From Burkholderiales bacterium (GTDB lineage Bacteria; Pseudomonadota; Gammaproteobacteria; Burkholderiales; Burkholderiaceae_C): a stretch of DNA of 11,338 bases. The notes under the pieces were generated by a model, which worked only from the letters and a program-made list of their open reading frames with translations, did not search any database and was not told where the DNA came from. Position numbers and translations under genes: made by a program. Location of the stretch: assembly GCA_025352345.1 (NCBI GenBank), contig JANXTP010000128.1, positions 1 to 11,338 on the forward strand. The letters are read 5' to 3'. Of the stretch, positions 1-6,624 are shown in pieces (the first letter of the stretch is position 1; each line of letters starts with the position of its first letter).

Positions 1-980
1 ACGGCTTGGTCGTCGGGCTCGATGGCACGGGCGACCAGACCACCTCGGCCCCGTTCACCACCCAAAGCCTCGCAACGTTGCTGCAGCAGCTGGGCGTGAC
101 GATTCCCGCAGGCACCAGCATCCAGCTGAAGAATGTGGCGGCGGTGATGGTCACCGCCCAATTGCCGGCATTTGCACAACCCGGCCAGACCATCGATGTC
201 AACGTGTCGTCGCTGGCCAATGCCAAAAGCCTGCGCGGTGGCGTGCTGATCGCCACCCCACTGAAAGGCGCTGACGGTCAGATCTACGCGCTGGCGCAGG
301 GCAACCTGATTGTGGGCGGCGCCGGTGCCGCTGCCGGTGGCTCCAAGGTGCAGATCAACCACCTGAGCGCCGGACGTGTCCCCGAAGGTGCCACTGTTGA
401 ACGCGCGGTGCCGACGCCCTTGAACATGGGTAACGGACTGCAACTCGATCTGCATGCCGACGACTACAACACGGCGCGGGAAGTCGCCCGTGTCATCAAC
501 ACCCGCATGGGCGCCGGGATCGCACAGGCGATCGACGGCCGGCGGGTGCATGTGCGCATGCCCGAGTCGTCCGATGAGCGGGTTTCGTTCATGGCCGAGA
601 TCGAGAACCTGAACATCAACCTGGCCGCACCGGCGGCCCGCGTGATCATCAATGCGCGCACCGGTTCGGTGGTGGTCAACGAGTCGGTCACCTTGTCGGC
701 TTGCGCGATCGCGCACGGCAACCTGTCGGTGACGATCAACACCACACCGCTGGTCAGCCAGCCCAATGCCTTCGCCCAGGGGCAGACGGTGCAGGCCGAG
801 AAGAGCGACATCACGATCCGCCAGGAACCGGGTTCGCTGATCGCGCTGCCGGCCGGCGCCAAGCTGGCCGACGTGGTCAAGGCCTTGAATTCGCTGGGCG
901 CCACGCCGCAAGACCTGCTCGCGATCCTGCAAGCGATGAAATCGGCCGGCTCGCTGAATGCTGAGCTCGAGGTGATTTGA
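1..980 (+). CDS. flgI: Flagellar P-ring protein FlgI (5' partial)
   Basis: FlgI forms the P ring in the peptidoglycan layer around the distal rod of the flagellar basal body. The visible 325 residues begin in the conserved GLVVGLDGTGDQT segment, which lies near residue 41 of enteric FlgI. The signal peptide and first ~40 residues are therefore outside the window; bases 1-2 (ac) fit the end of the Tyr codon that usually precedes GLVV. Other family hallmarks are QLKNVAAVMVTA, NAKSLRGG, LKGADGQIYALAQGN, VGGAGAAAGG, RTGSVVVNESVTLSACAIA and LGATPQDLLAILQAMKSAG near the C-terminus. An in-frame TTG at 6 is not the start, because the conserved frame continues upstream of it. Only one cysteine (codon 702-704) is present in the visible part; the C-terminal position that is Cys in enteric FlgI is Ser here (codon 951-953). 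The stop overlaps the flgJ start by one base, so translation is probably coupled. Confidence 0.98.
   Translation, partial: GLVVGLDGTGDQTTSAPFTTQSLATLLQQLGVTIPAGTSIQLKNVAAVMVTAQLPAFAQPGQTIDVNVSSLANAKSLRGGVLIATPLKGADGQIYALAQGNLIVGGAGAAAGGSKVQINHLSAGRVPEGATVERAVPTPLNMGNGLQLDLHADDYNTAREVARVINTRMGAGIAQAIDGRRVHVRMPESSDERVSFMAEIENLNINLAAPAARVIINARTGSVVVNESVTLSACAIAHGNLSVTINTTPLVSQPNAFAQGQTVQAEKSDITIRQEPGSLIALPAGAKLADVVKALNSLGATPQDLLAILQAMKSAGSLNAELEVI
969..975 (+). promoter_or_regulatory. Ribosome binding site of flgJ, inside the end of flgI
   Basis: GAGGTGA lies 4 nt before the ATG at 980 (7 nt counted from the end of GAGG). It is a long match to the anti-Shine-Dalgarno complement and favours ATG 980 over the in-frame TTG at 977. 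Confidence 0.75.
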
Positions 981-1927
981 TGAACCTGCAGTCGCCGTCG
1001 ATGCTGACCGGAACGTTGCCCAATGGGGTCACCGACACGGCCGCCACAGCGGCCGATGCGCGGGCCTTGGCGGCCTTGCGCAATGGCGCGATACGCGACC
1101 CGAAGGCGGCGATCAAGGAAACGGCCAAGCAGTTCGAGACGCTGTTCATGCAGCAGCTGTTGAAGGGCATGCGCGATGCGCAGGCCGCGATGTCCACCGA
1201 CATGCTGACCAATCAGGGCACCCAGATGGGCAACGAGATGCTCGATGCCGAATACGCCAAGAAGATGAGCGGCGCGCCGGGCGGTCTGGCCGACGTGATC
1301 GCACGCCAGCTCGAACGGCAGCTCGGCAACGCGACGCCGCCTGCGGCTGCGCCGGCTGGCAGAACACCCACTAACGCACCCACCAGCGTGCCCGGCAGCG
1401 CCACGCCGGCGATCGGACCGCAGTCATCGACTGCAACCCAACGGCAGCTCGATTTCGTGCAGCGCCACACCGACGCGGCCCGTGTCGCCGAAGCGCAGAC
1501 TGGCATCCCGGCCAGTTTCATGGTCGCCCAGGCCGCTCACGAGTCGGGCTGGGGCCAGCGCGAGATCAAGAACGCCGACGGATCGACGTCGTTCAATGTG
1601 TTCGGCATCAAGGCCGGCCCCGGCTGGAGTGGCCGCGTGGCCGAGGTGACGACCACCGAGGTCATCGATGGCACGGCCCGCAAGGTGACGGCCAAATTCC
1701 GCGCCTACGCCTCTTACGAAGACGCGTTCAACGACTATGCCAAGTTGATGAAGGACAGCCCGCGCTACAGCCGGGTGGTGGCCGACGCCAGCACTGGTGC
1801 CATGGGCGCCACTGGCTTTGCGCAAGGGCTGCAGCGCGCCGGCTACGCGACCGACCCGGCCTACGCCGACAAGCTGGCCCGCGTCATCAACACCACGCTG
1901 CGCCTGCAGCGGGTGATGACGACCTGA
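980..1927 (+). CDS. flgJ: Flagellar rod-capping protein / peptidoglycan hydrolase FlgJ
   Basis: FlgJ caps the growing flagellar rod in the periplasm and opens a hole in the murein for it. This 315-residue protein matches the usual bifunctional length (Salmonella ~316). Residues ~43-110 are the rod-binding domain, with the typical AKQFETLFMQQLLKGMRDA stretch. Residues ~116-155 are a Pro/Ala/Thr-rich linker. Residues ~155-312 are a glucosaminidase/muramidase (GH73-like) domain with AQAAHESGWGQ, in which E188 is the likely catalytic acid. It is followed by FNVFGIKAGPGW, the FRAYASYEDAFNDYAKL block and a C-terminal QRAGYATDPAYADKL segment. ATG 980 is chosen because GAGGTGA at 969-975 is well spaced and the TGATG overlap with flgI is typical. 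The protein lacks an obvious signal peptide, as expected since FlgJ leaves through the flagellar export apparatus. It lies between flgI and flgK, the standard operon order. Confidence 0.98.
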   Translation: MNLQSPSMLTGTLPNGVTDTAATAADARALAALRNGAIRDPKAAIKETAKQFETLFMQQLLKGMRDAQAAMSTDMLTNQGTQMGNEMLDAEYAKKMSGAPGGLADVIARQLERQLGNATPPAAAPAGRTPTNAPTSVPGSATPAIGPQSSTATQRQLDFVQRHTDAARVAEAQTGIPASFMVAQAAHESGWGQREIKNADGSTSFNVFGIKAGPGWSGRVAEVTTTEVIDGTARKVTAKFRAYASYEDAFNDYAKLMKDSPRYSRVVADASTGAMGATGFAQGLQRAGYATDPAYADKLARVINTTLRLQRVMTT

Positions 1928-1942
1928 CCACACAGCCGCCTC

Positions 1943-1948
1943 AGAGGA
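1943..1948 (+). promoter_or_regulatory. Ribosome binding site of flgK
   Basis: AGAGGA in the 31-nt flgJ-flgK gap ends 10 nt before the ATG at 1959, a slightly long but usable spacing. No terminator-like hairpin is seen in this gap, which supports read-through from flgJ. Confidence 0.55.
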
Positions 1949-1958
1949 CCAGCAAACC

Positions 1959-3998
1959 ATGGGAACTGGAGCACTGTCGTCGTTGGGCACGCGGGCCCTG
2001 GGCGCAGCGTTCGCCCAGCTGCAAACCACCGGCAACAACATCGCCAACGCGAACACGGTGGGCTATTCGCGGCAGGAAGTCGAGTTGGCGGCCTCCAACG
2101 GGCAATACACTGGCGCCGGCTTTTTCGGCCGGGGTGTTGACATCACGACTGTCACCCGCGCCCACGATGAATTCCTGACCCATCAGGCCGCCCTGGCGCG
2201 CTCGCAGGCGGCCGGCGACAGCGCACGCAGCGACCAGCTCGCGCAGCTTGAAAAGGTGTTCGGCGTTGGTGAGGCCGGGTTGGGCTATTCGGCCACCCAG
2301 TTCTTCAACGCCTTCACCGATGTGTCGACCAAGCCGCAGGACGAAACAGCGCGCCAGGTCGTGCTGGCCCGCGCCGGTGATCTGGCCTCGCGTTTCAATG
2401 CCGCGGCACAGCAGCTCGACACGCTGCAGGCCGGCGTGACCCAGCAGTTGCAGGTGTCTGTCGCCTCGGTCAACAGCCTGAGCGATCAGATCGCGGCGCT
2501 CAACAAACGCATCGTCGATGCGCGTGGTCTGGGCCAGCCGCCCAACGACCTGCTCGACAAGCGCGACACCGCGATCAGTGACCTGAGTCAGTACCTCCAG
2601 GTGAGCACCGTCGCGGCCGACGACGGGTCGCTGTCGGTGTTTCTGGGCGGCGGGCAATCGCTGGTGGTGGGCGCGCAGACCACGAAGGTGATCGCGTTGA
2701 GCGACCCTTACGACGCCACCCGGGTGGTGATTGGCGTCAAGGGACAAAACGGACCTCGGCAGTTGCCCAACTCGCTGCTGACCGCCGGCTCGATCGCCGG
2801 CCTGCTGCGTTTCCAGAACAGCGACCTGACCGACGCCCGCAACCAGCTCGGTCAACTGGCGCTGGGCATCGGGCAACAGGTTAACGAGCAGCAGTCGCTG
2901 GGCCTCGATCTGCTAGGGCAGCCGGGTGCGGCGATCTTCCGTTTCGGCGATGTGTCTGGTGCGCCGGTGATCGCTGGTCGCTCGTTGGCGACCAACGTTG
3001 GCAGCGGCAGCATCTCGTTGACGCTTCAATCGCCGTCGGCGCTGGCGGCAGCGCAGATCAGCGGCGTGCAGGCCAGCGACTACGAGGTGCAGGCCGACGG
3101 CGCCGGTGGCTACCAGCTCTATCGGCTCAGCGGTGGCGTGCCCGATCAGTCCTATGCGCCACGCGCGGTGGTCAATGGCGACATCGTCGATGGCTTCCAG
3201 ATCAACATCAGCGGCACTGCGTCGGCCGGCGACCGATTTCTGCTGCAGCCGGCAGGCAGCGCCGCGCGCAGTGTGCGGCTCGACATCACCAGCCCGAAGC
3301 TGATCGCAGCCGCCTCGCCATTGAGCGTGACGGCCGACACCGCCAACAAGGGCACCGGCAGCGTGCTCGCGTTGGCCGCTGCCAGCGCCAGTGCCGGCAG
3401 CCACCCCAATCTGCCGGCGACGCTGCGCTTCCAGGTCACCGCGACGCCGGGTCAATACACCTACACCTGGACCGATGCCTCGGGCACCAGCACACCCGCC
3501 ACCTGGCAGCCGGGCCAGCCGATCGACTACCTCGGCACGACCGCGGGCAACGGCTTCAAGCTGAACGTCACCGGGGTGCCGGTGGCGGCCGATCCGCTGG
3601 CCTCGCCCGCGGTGACTGGCGACAGCTTCACCGTCGGTCGCAACACCTATCCGCTGTCTGACAACCGCAACGCCAACGGCCTGTTGGCGCTGCGCGATGC
3701 GTCGCTGGTCGGCGCGGTCTGGAGTGGCGGCACGTTGCAACCCGGCGCCAGCGTCACCGATGCCTATGCCAACGTCATCGCTGACGTCGGCGTGCGGGTG
3801 CAGAGCGCGAAAGCCGCGTCCAACCTGTCGACATCGGTGTCCGACCAGGCCAACAAGGACCTGGCCGCGAAGTCCGGCGTCAACCTGGACGAAGAAGCCG
3901 CGCGCCTGATCCAGTACCAGCAAAGCTACCAGGCGGCGGCCAAGATGCTGCAGGTGGCGCAGTCGATCTTCGACTCCCTGCTGCAACTCGCCCGCTGA
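1959..3998 (+). CDS. flgK: Flagellar hook-associated protein 1, FlgK
   Basis: FlgK is the first of the two junction proteins joining hook to filament and is exported by the flagellar type III apparatus. The 679-residue product opens with a basal-body-rod type helix and the signature NNIANANTVGYSRQ (residues 26-39). A long helical region (~85-330) follows, including DLLDKRDTAISDLSQYL. Its C-terminus, GVNLDEEAARLIQYQQSYQ to IFDSLLQLAR, is the conserved D0/D1 partner helix. At 679 residues it is clearly longer than enteric FlgK (~547). The extra length lies in the surface-exposed middle (~340-600), which is rich in Gly, Ser, Thr and Ala. Two stretches there, near 412-435 and 532-555, share an N-(I/V)-x-G...GDxF pattern that also occurs in the downstream FlgL. 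ATG 1959 fits the start of the conserved N-terminal helix. It sits 31 nt after flgJ in the same operon. Confidence 0.98.
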   Translation: MGTGALSSLGTRALGAAFAQLQTTGNNIANANTVGYSRQEVELAASNGQYTGAGFFGRGVDITTVTRAHDEFLTHQAALARSQAAGDSARSDQLAQLEKVFGVGEAGLGYSATQFFNAFTDVSTKPQDETARQVVLARAGDLASRFNAAAQQLDTLQAGVTQQLQVSVASVNSLSDQIAALNKRIVDARGLGQPPNDLLDKRDTAISDLSQYLQVSTVAADDGSLSVFLGGGQSLVVGAQTTKVIALSDPYDATRVVIGVKGQNGPRQLPNSLLTAGSIAGLLRFQNSDLTDARNQLGQLALGIGQQVNEQQSLGLDLLGQPGAAIFRFGDVSGAPVIAGRSLATNVGSGSISLTLQSPSALAAAQISGVQASDYEVQADGAGGYQLYRLSGGVPDQSYAPRAVVNGDIVDGFQINISGTASAGDRFLLQPAGSAARSVRLDITSPKLIAAASPLSVTADTANKGTGSVLALAAASASAGSHPNLPATLRFQVTATPGQYTYTWTDASGTSTPATWQPGQPIDYLGTTAGNGFKLNVTGVPVAADPLASPAVTGDSFTVGRNTYPLSDNRNANGLLALRDASLVGAVWSGGTLQPGASVTDAYANVIADVGVRVQSAKAASNLSTSVSDQANKDLAAKSGVNLDEEAARLIQYQQSYQAAAKMLQVAQSIFDSLLQLAR

Positions 3999-4053
3999 CC
4001 CGCTGCCGTCGTCGGGCTGAGCCGTCATATCCACAAGCGACCGAGACCTCGTC

Positions 4054-5283
4054 ATGCGCATCACCACCGCCAGCAGCTACGCCACGACGATCAACAACCT
4101 GCAGCTGCGGCAGCAGGATCTCAGCGACGCACAGACCCGCCTCAGCAGCGGCAAGCGCGTGCTCAAGGCCAGCGACGACCCCGCGGCTGCTGCGCGTGCC
4201 GAACGGGCACTGGCAGCCGAGTCGCGCAGCGACGCGTCGCAACGCAGCGTCGAGGCCAGCAAGGTGCTGGTGGGTCAGACCGAAAGCGCACTCGGCGATG
4301 CGAATGAATTGTTGTCGCAGGCGCGCGAGGCGCTGGTCGCTGCGGGCAATGCCAGCTACACCGACGCCGAGCGAGCGATCCAGGCCAACAAGATCCAGGG
4401 CCTGCGCGACCAGCTGTTGCAAGTGGCCAACCGGTCAGATGGCGCCGGCAGCTACTTGTTTGGCGGACAGGGATCGAACCAGCCCCCCTTCGTCGACACG
4501 CCAGGAGGTGTGGTCTTTCGCGGGATCTCCGGCCAGACACTGACCGATGCCGACACCGCGTTGCCGTTGAGCAGCGACGGCCAGGCGGCTTGGCTCTCCT
4601 CGCGCACCGGCAATGGCGTCTTCGTCACTCGCGCCGCCAGCAACAACGTCACCAACCAGCCGGTGAAGGGGGCCTGGATCGACCCAGGCAGCGTCAACGA
4701 TCCGTCTCAGTTGTTTCCCGTCGCCGACACCGGCTACCGCATTCGCTTTACCAGCGCAACCGACTACACCGTCGAAAGCTTCCCGCTGGCCACGCCGAAC
4801 ATCGCCACGACCGAGAGCACCGGGACCTTCAGCAGCCGCCGCGCGATCGATCTGCACGGCACCAGCGTCAACATTGCAGGCGCGCCGGTAGCCGGTGACC
4901 AGTTCGAAATCACGCCGTCGAAGCCCACCTTGAGCGTTTTCGCTGCGCTCGATCAGGCCGTTGCCACCCTGAAGCAGTCCGGGCTGACCGGAGCGCAGCG
5001 GGCGCAGGGCACCTCGGATACCTTGCGCGACGTCGACGCCAACCTGGTCACGCTGAGCACCGCACGCTCGGTGGCTGGCGACGTGCTCAATCGCATCGAC
5101 GGTGTCGCGAGCCGACTGTCGGACCAGAAATTGGACGCGCAGGCCCAGCGCTCGAACGCCGAAGACCTGGACCTGGTCCATGCGCTGTCGGACTTCCAGA
5201 ACAAACAGAACGGCTACGATGCAGCCTTGAAATCGTATTCCGCAGTGCAGAAGTTGTCGCTGTTCCAATACGTCAATCCCTGA
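4054..5283 (+). CDS. flgL: Flagellar hook-associated protein 3, FlgL
   Basis: FlgL is the second hook-filament junction protein, placed between FlgK and flagellin, and belongs to the flagellin superfamily. The 409-residue product starts MRITTASSYATTINNLQ. It carries the flagellin-like RLSSGKRVLKASDDP motif (residues 29-43), a long heptad-rich helix to ~130, and GSYLFGG (133-138 region), a typical FlgL/flagellin turn. The C-terminal helix (~330-409) includes DGVASRLSDQKLDAQAQRSNAEDLDLVHALSDFQNKQNGYDAALKSYS in its conserved core and ends LSLFQYVNP. It is ~90 residues longer than enteric FlgL (317); the extra part lies in the central domain (~150-300). That domain contains a GTSVNIAGAPVAGDQFEI element (269-286) similar to ones in FlgK. 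ATG 4054 starts the conserved N-terminal helix. Upstream only a weak purine stretch (gaccgagac) could serve as a ribosome binding site. The 55-nt gap after flgK and matching strand indicate the same operon, with flgL as its last recognisable structural gene here. Confidence 0.97.
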   Translation: MRITTASSYATTINNLQLRQQDLSDAQTRLSSGKRVLKASDDPAAAARAERALAAESRSDASQRSVEASKVLVGQTESALGDANELLSQAREALVAAGNASYTDAERAIQANKIQGLRDQLLQVANRSDGAGSYLFGGQGSNQPPFVDTPGGVVFRGISGQTLTDADTALPLSSDGQAAWLSSRTGNGVFVTRAASNNVTNQPVKGAWIDPGSVNDPSQLFPVADTGYRIRFTSATDYTVESFPLATPNIATTESTGTFSSRRAIDLHGTSVNIAGAPVAGDQFEITPSKPTLSVFAALDQAVATLKQSGLTGAQRAQGTSDTLRDVDANLVTLSTARSVAGDVLNRIDGVASRLSDQKLDAQAQRSNAEDLDLVHALSDFQNKQNGYDAALKSYSAVQKLSLFQYVNP

Positions 5284-5297
5284 CCGGGTCAGGCACC

Positions 5298-5320
5298 GCA
5301 GGCGCCTGCCGGCTGCGCCT
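5298..5320 (+). terminator. Small GC-rich hairpin(s) after flgL, weak terminator candidate
   Basis: The flgL-HDOD gap contains a perfect 12-base palindrome GCAGGCGCCTGC (5298-5309). An alternative stem pairs AGGCGC (5300-5305) with GCGCCT (5315-5320) across a 9-nt loop; the two structures exclude each other. No T run follows, so it is at best a weak terminator and may simply be an RNA structure between co-transcribed genes. Confidence 0.25.
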
Positions 5321-5331
5321 CTCCACTGCGT

Positions 5332-5336
5332 AGGAG
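5332..5336 (+). promoter_or_regulatory. Ribosome binding site that fixes the GTG start at 5342
   Basis: AGGAG ends 5 nt before GTG 5342. It is a near-ideal Shine-Dalgarno match and supports this non-ATG start, which gives a protein whose first residues already belong to the EAL-like fold. Confidence 0.75.
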
Positions 5337-5341
5337 TTCTT

Positions 5342-6553
5342 GTGCTGGACGACGAAATACTGGGGCAGGTGGCGCTGGGCTATTCCGCCTTCATCGACCG
5401 CAACCGTGCGGTCACCGCGACCCGGCTGACGGTGTTTCCCTTGCGCCCCGATGTGGCGCTGGATGTGGCACAGCTGCTGCACGCGGTGGGATCGGTCTGG
5501 CCGGAGGACGGCGGTCGGGTGTCGCTCAATGTCACCAGCGAGAGCCTGCTGCACGACCTGCTGCAAACCTCGCCGTCGCACAACCTGATGGTCGAGGTGC
5601 CCGCGTTCATGGCGGCCGACCCGGTGAATACTGAGTCCATCGTTGCGCTGCATGCCCACGGCACCACGCTTATGCTCAAGGGCCGCCCCCTGAAGGAACT
5701 GCCCCGCGAGGTGCTGCCCTGCTTCACGCAGTCGATCATCGACCTGTCCGATGACCGTCGAGTGGCTTCGGGTGGCGTCGCACCGATCGGCGTGGCACGC
5801 ACCATCCCCCACGTGCTCGCAGGCATCAACTCCACCGCTGACATGGACGGCGCGTTCACCCGTGGCGCAGTGGCGGTACTGGGCTGGCCGCTCGGCGATG
5901 AAGTCACAGAGCGGCCCACAGGGGGCCGCGCGCCGCCAACGCCGATCGACCTGCAGACGGTGGTCGAACTGATCCGCCAGGTCGATGCGGAAGAGTCGGC
6001 CGACAAGCTGGAGAACACGCTCAAGCGCGACCCATCGCTCGGCTTCAAGGTGCTGCGCTACATCAATTCGGCGGCTTTTGGTCTGTCGGTAGAGGTCAGC
6101 TCCTTCCGCCATGCGCTGATGCTGCTGGGCTACCAGCGTCTGAAGCGCTGGCTCGCGCTGCTGCTGGCCACTGCCAGCAAGGAGCCCAACATGCGCGCTG
6201 CGATGTTCGCCTCGGTGCGGCGAGGTCTGCTGATGGAAGAGCTGGCGCGCAACACCGGCGCCGACGCCGAGATGCGCAACGAGCTGTTCATCTGTGGCGT
6301 GTTCTCGCTGCTCGACCGCCTGTTCCAGCAGCCGCTCGCCGAGCTGTTGCGCACCATCCCCGTGCCGCAGCTGGTGCACGAAACGCTGATTGAAGGCACC
6401 GGCCCCTATGCGCCGTATTTCAACCTGGTCAAGGCGATCGAAGCCGAGTCGCTCTATGACTTCCGCGAATGTGCCGACGCCTTGATGATGGGCGTGCGCG
6501 AGATCAACCAGGCCGAGTTGCGGGCGCTGGCCTTGGCCGCCGACCTCGACTGA
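5342..6553 (+). CDS. HDOD-domain signalling protein with degenerate EAL-like N-terminus (YuxH/CdgJ-type)
   Basis: This 403-residue cytoplasmic protein has two halves. Residues ~5-135 resemble the YuxH-type EAL fold: GYSAFIDRNRAVTATRLTVFP occupies the place of the usual QPI...EAL strand, and MVEVPAF (E85 region) matches a later EAL strand. The EAL triad itself and the metal-binding acidic residues are absent, so cyclic-di-GMP hydrolysis is very unlikely. Residues ~199-330 form an HDOD domain, with LKRDPSLGFKVLRYINSA, FRHALMLLGYQRLKRWLALLL, then RRGLLMEELA and ELFICGVFSLLDRLF. HDOD domains are HD-fold relatives without phosphohydrolase residues and act in signalling. EAL-HDOD proteins such as Vibrio CdgJ, and HDOD proteins in Xanthomonas and Campylobacter, are linked to motility. 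Start is GTG 5342, set by AGGAG at 5332-5336. It follows flgL by 58 nt on the same strand, so co-expression with hook-junction genes is plausible. A role in motility control is inference. Confidence 0.9.
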   Translation: MLDDEILGQVALGYSAFIDRNRAVTATRLTVFPLRPDVALDVAQLLHAVGSVWPEDGGRVSLNVTSESLLHDLLQTSPSHNLMVEVPAFMAADPVNTESIVALHAHGTTLMLKGRPLKELPREVLPCFTQSIIDLSDDRRVASGGVAPIGVARTIPHVLAGINSTADMDGAFTRGAVAVLGWPLGDEVTERPTGGRAPPTPIDLQTVVELIRQVDAEESADKLENTLKRDPSLGFKVLRYINSAAFGLSVEVSSFRHALMLLGYQRLKRWLALLLATASKEPNMRAAMFASVRRGLLMEELARNTGADAEMRNELFICGVFSLLDRLFQQPLAELLRTIPVPQLVHETLIEGTGPYAPYFNLVKAIEAESLYDFRECADALMMGVREINQAELRALALAADLD

Positions 6554-6624
6554 CGGTGTGACAAACGCCAGCGTGACCGACGGCGCGATAAATTCAAAGG
6601 CATGAGCCTGCGAACCCTTCTGCG

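Noticed and set aside
977..979. TTG at 977 as the start of flgJ
   Set aside because: The adjacent ATG at 980 has better spacing from GAGGTGA and gives the usual one-base overlap with the flgI stop.
1941..2876. 311-codon minus-strand frame under flgK
   Set aside because: Antisense to conserved FlgK sequence, low-complexity composition, no family motif. The same applies to the long minus-strand frames at 2913-4067, 4435-5268, 5273-6379 and 6828-7748.
6562..6591. Possible flagellar sigma-28 promoter before the kinase (CAAA ... CGCGATAA)
   Set aside because: The CGATAA core at 6586-6591 is attractive, but the CAAA at 6562-6565 is 18 nt upstream of the -10 octamer rather than 15, and the octamer matches only 6 of 8. 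A sigma-70 reading (GTGACA 6558-6563 with GATAAA 6587-6592) has a 23-nt spacer, which is too long.
6554..6624. Rho-independent terminator between the HDOD gene and the kinase
   Set aside because: No stem of useful length followed by a T run is visible in this 71-nt gap, so read-through remains possible.
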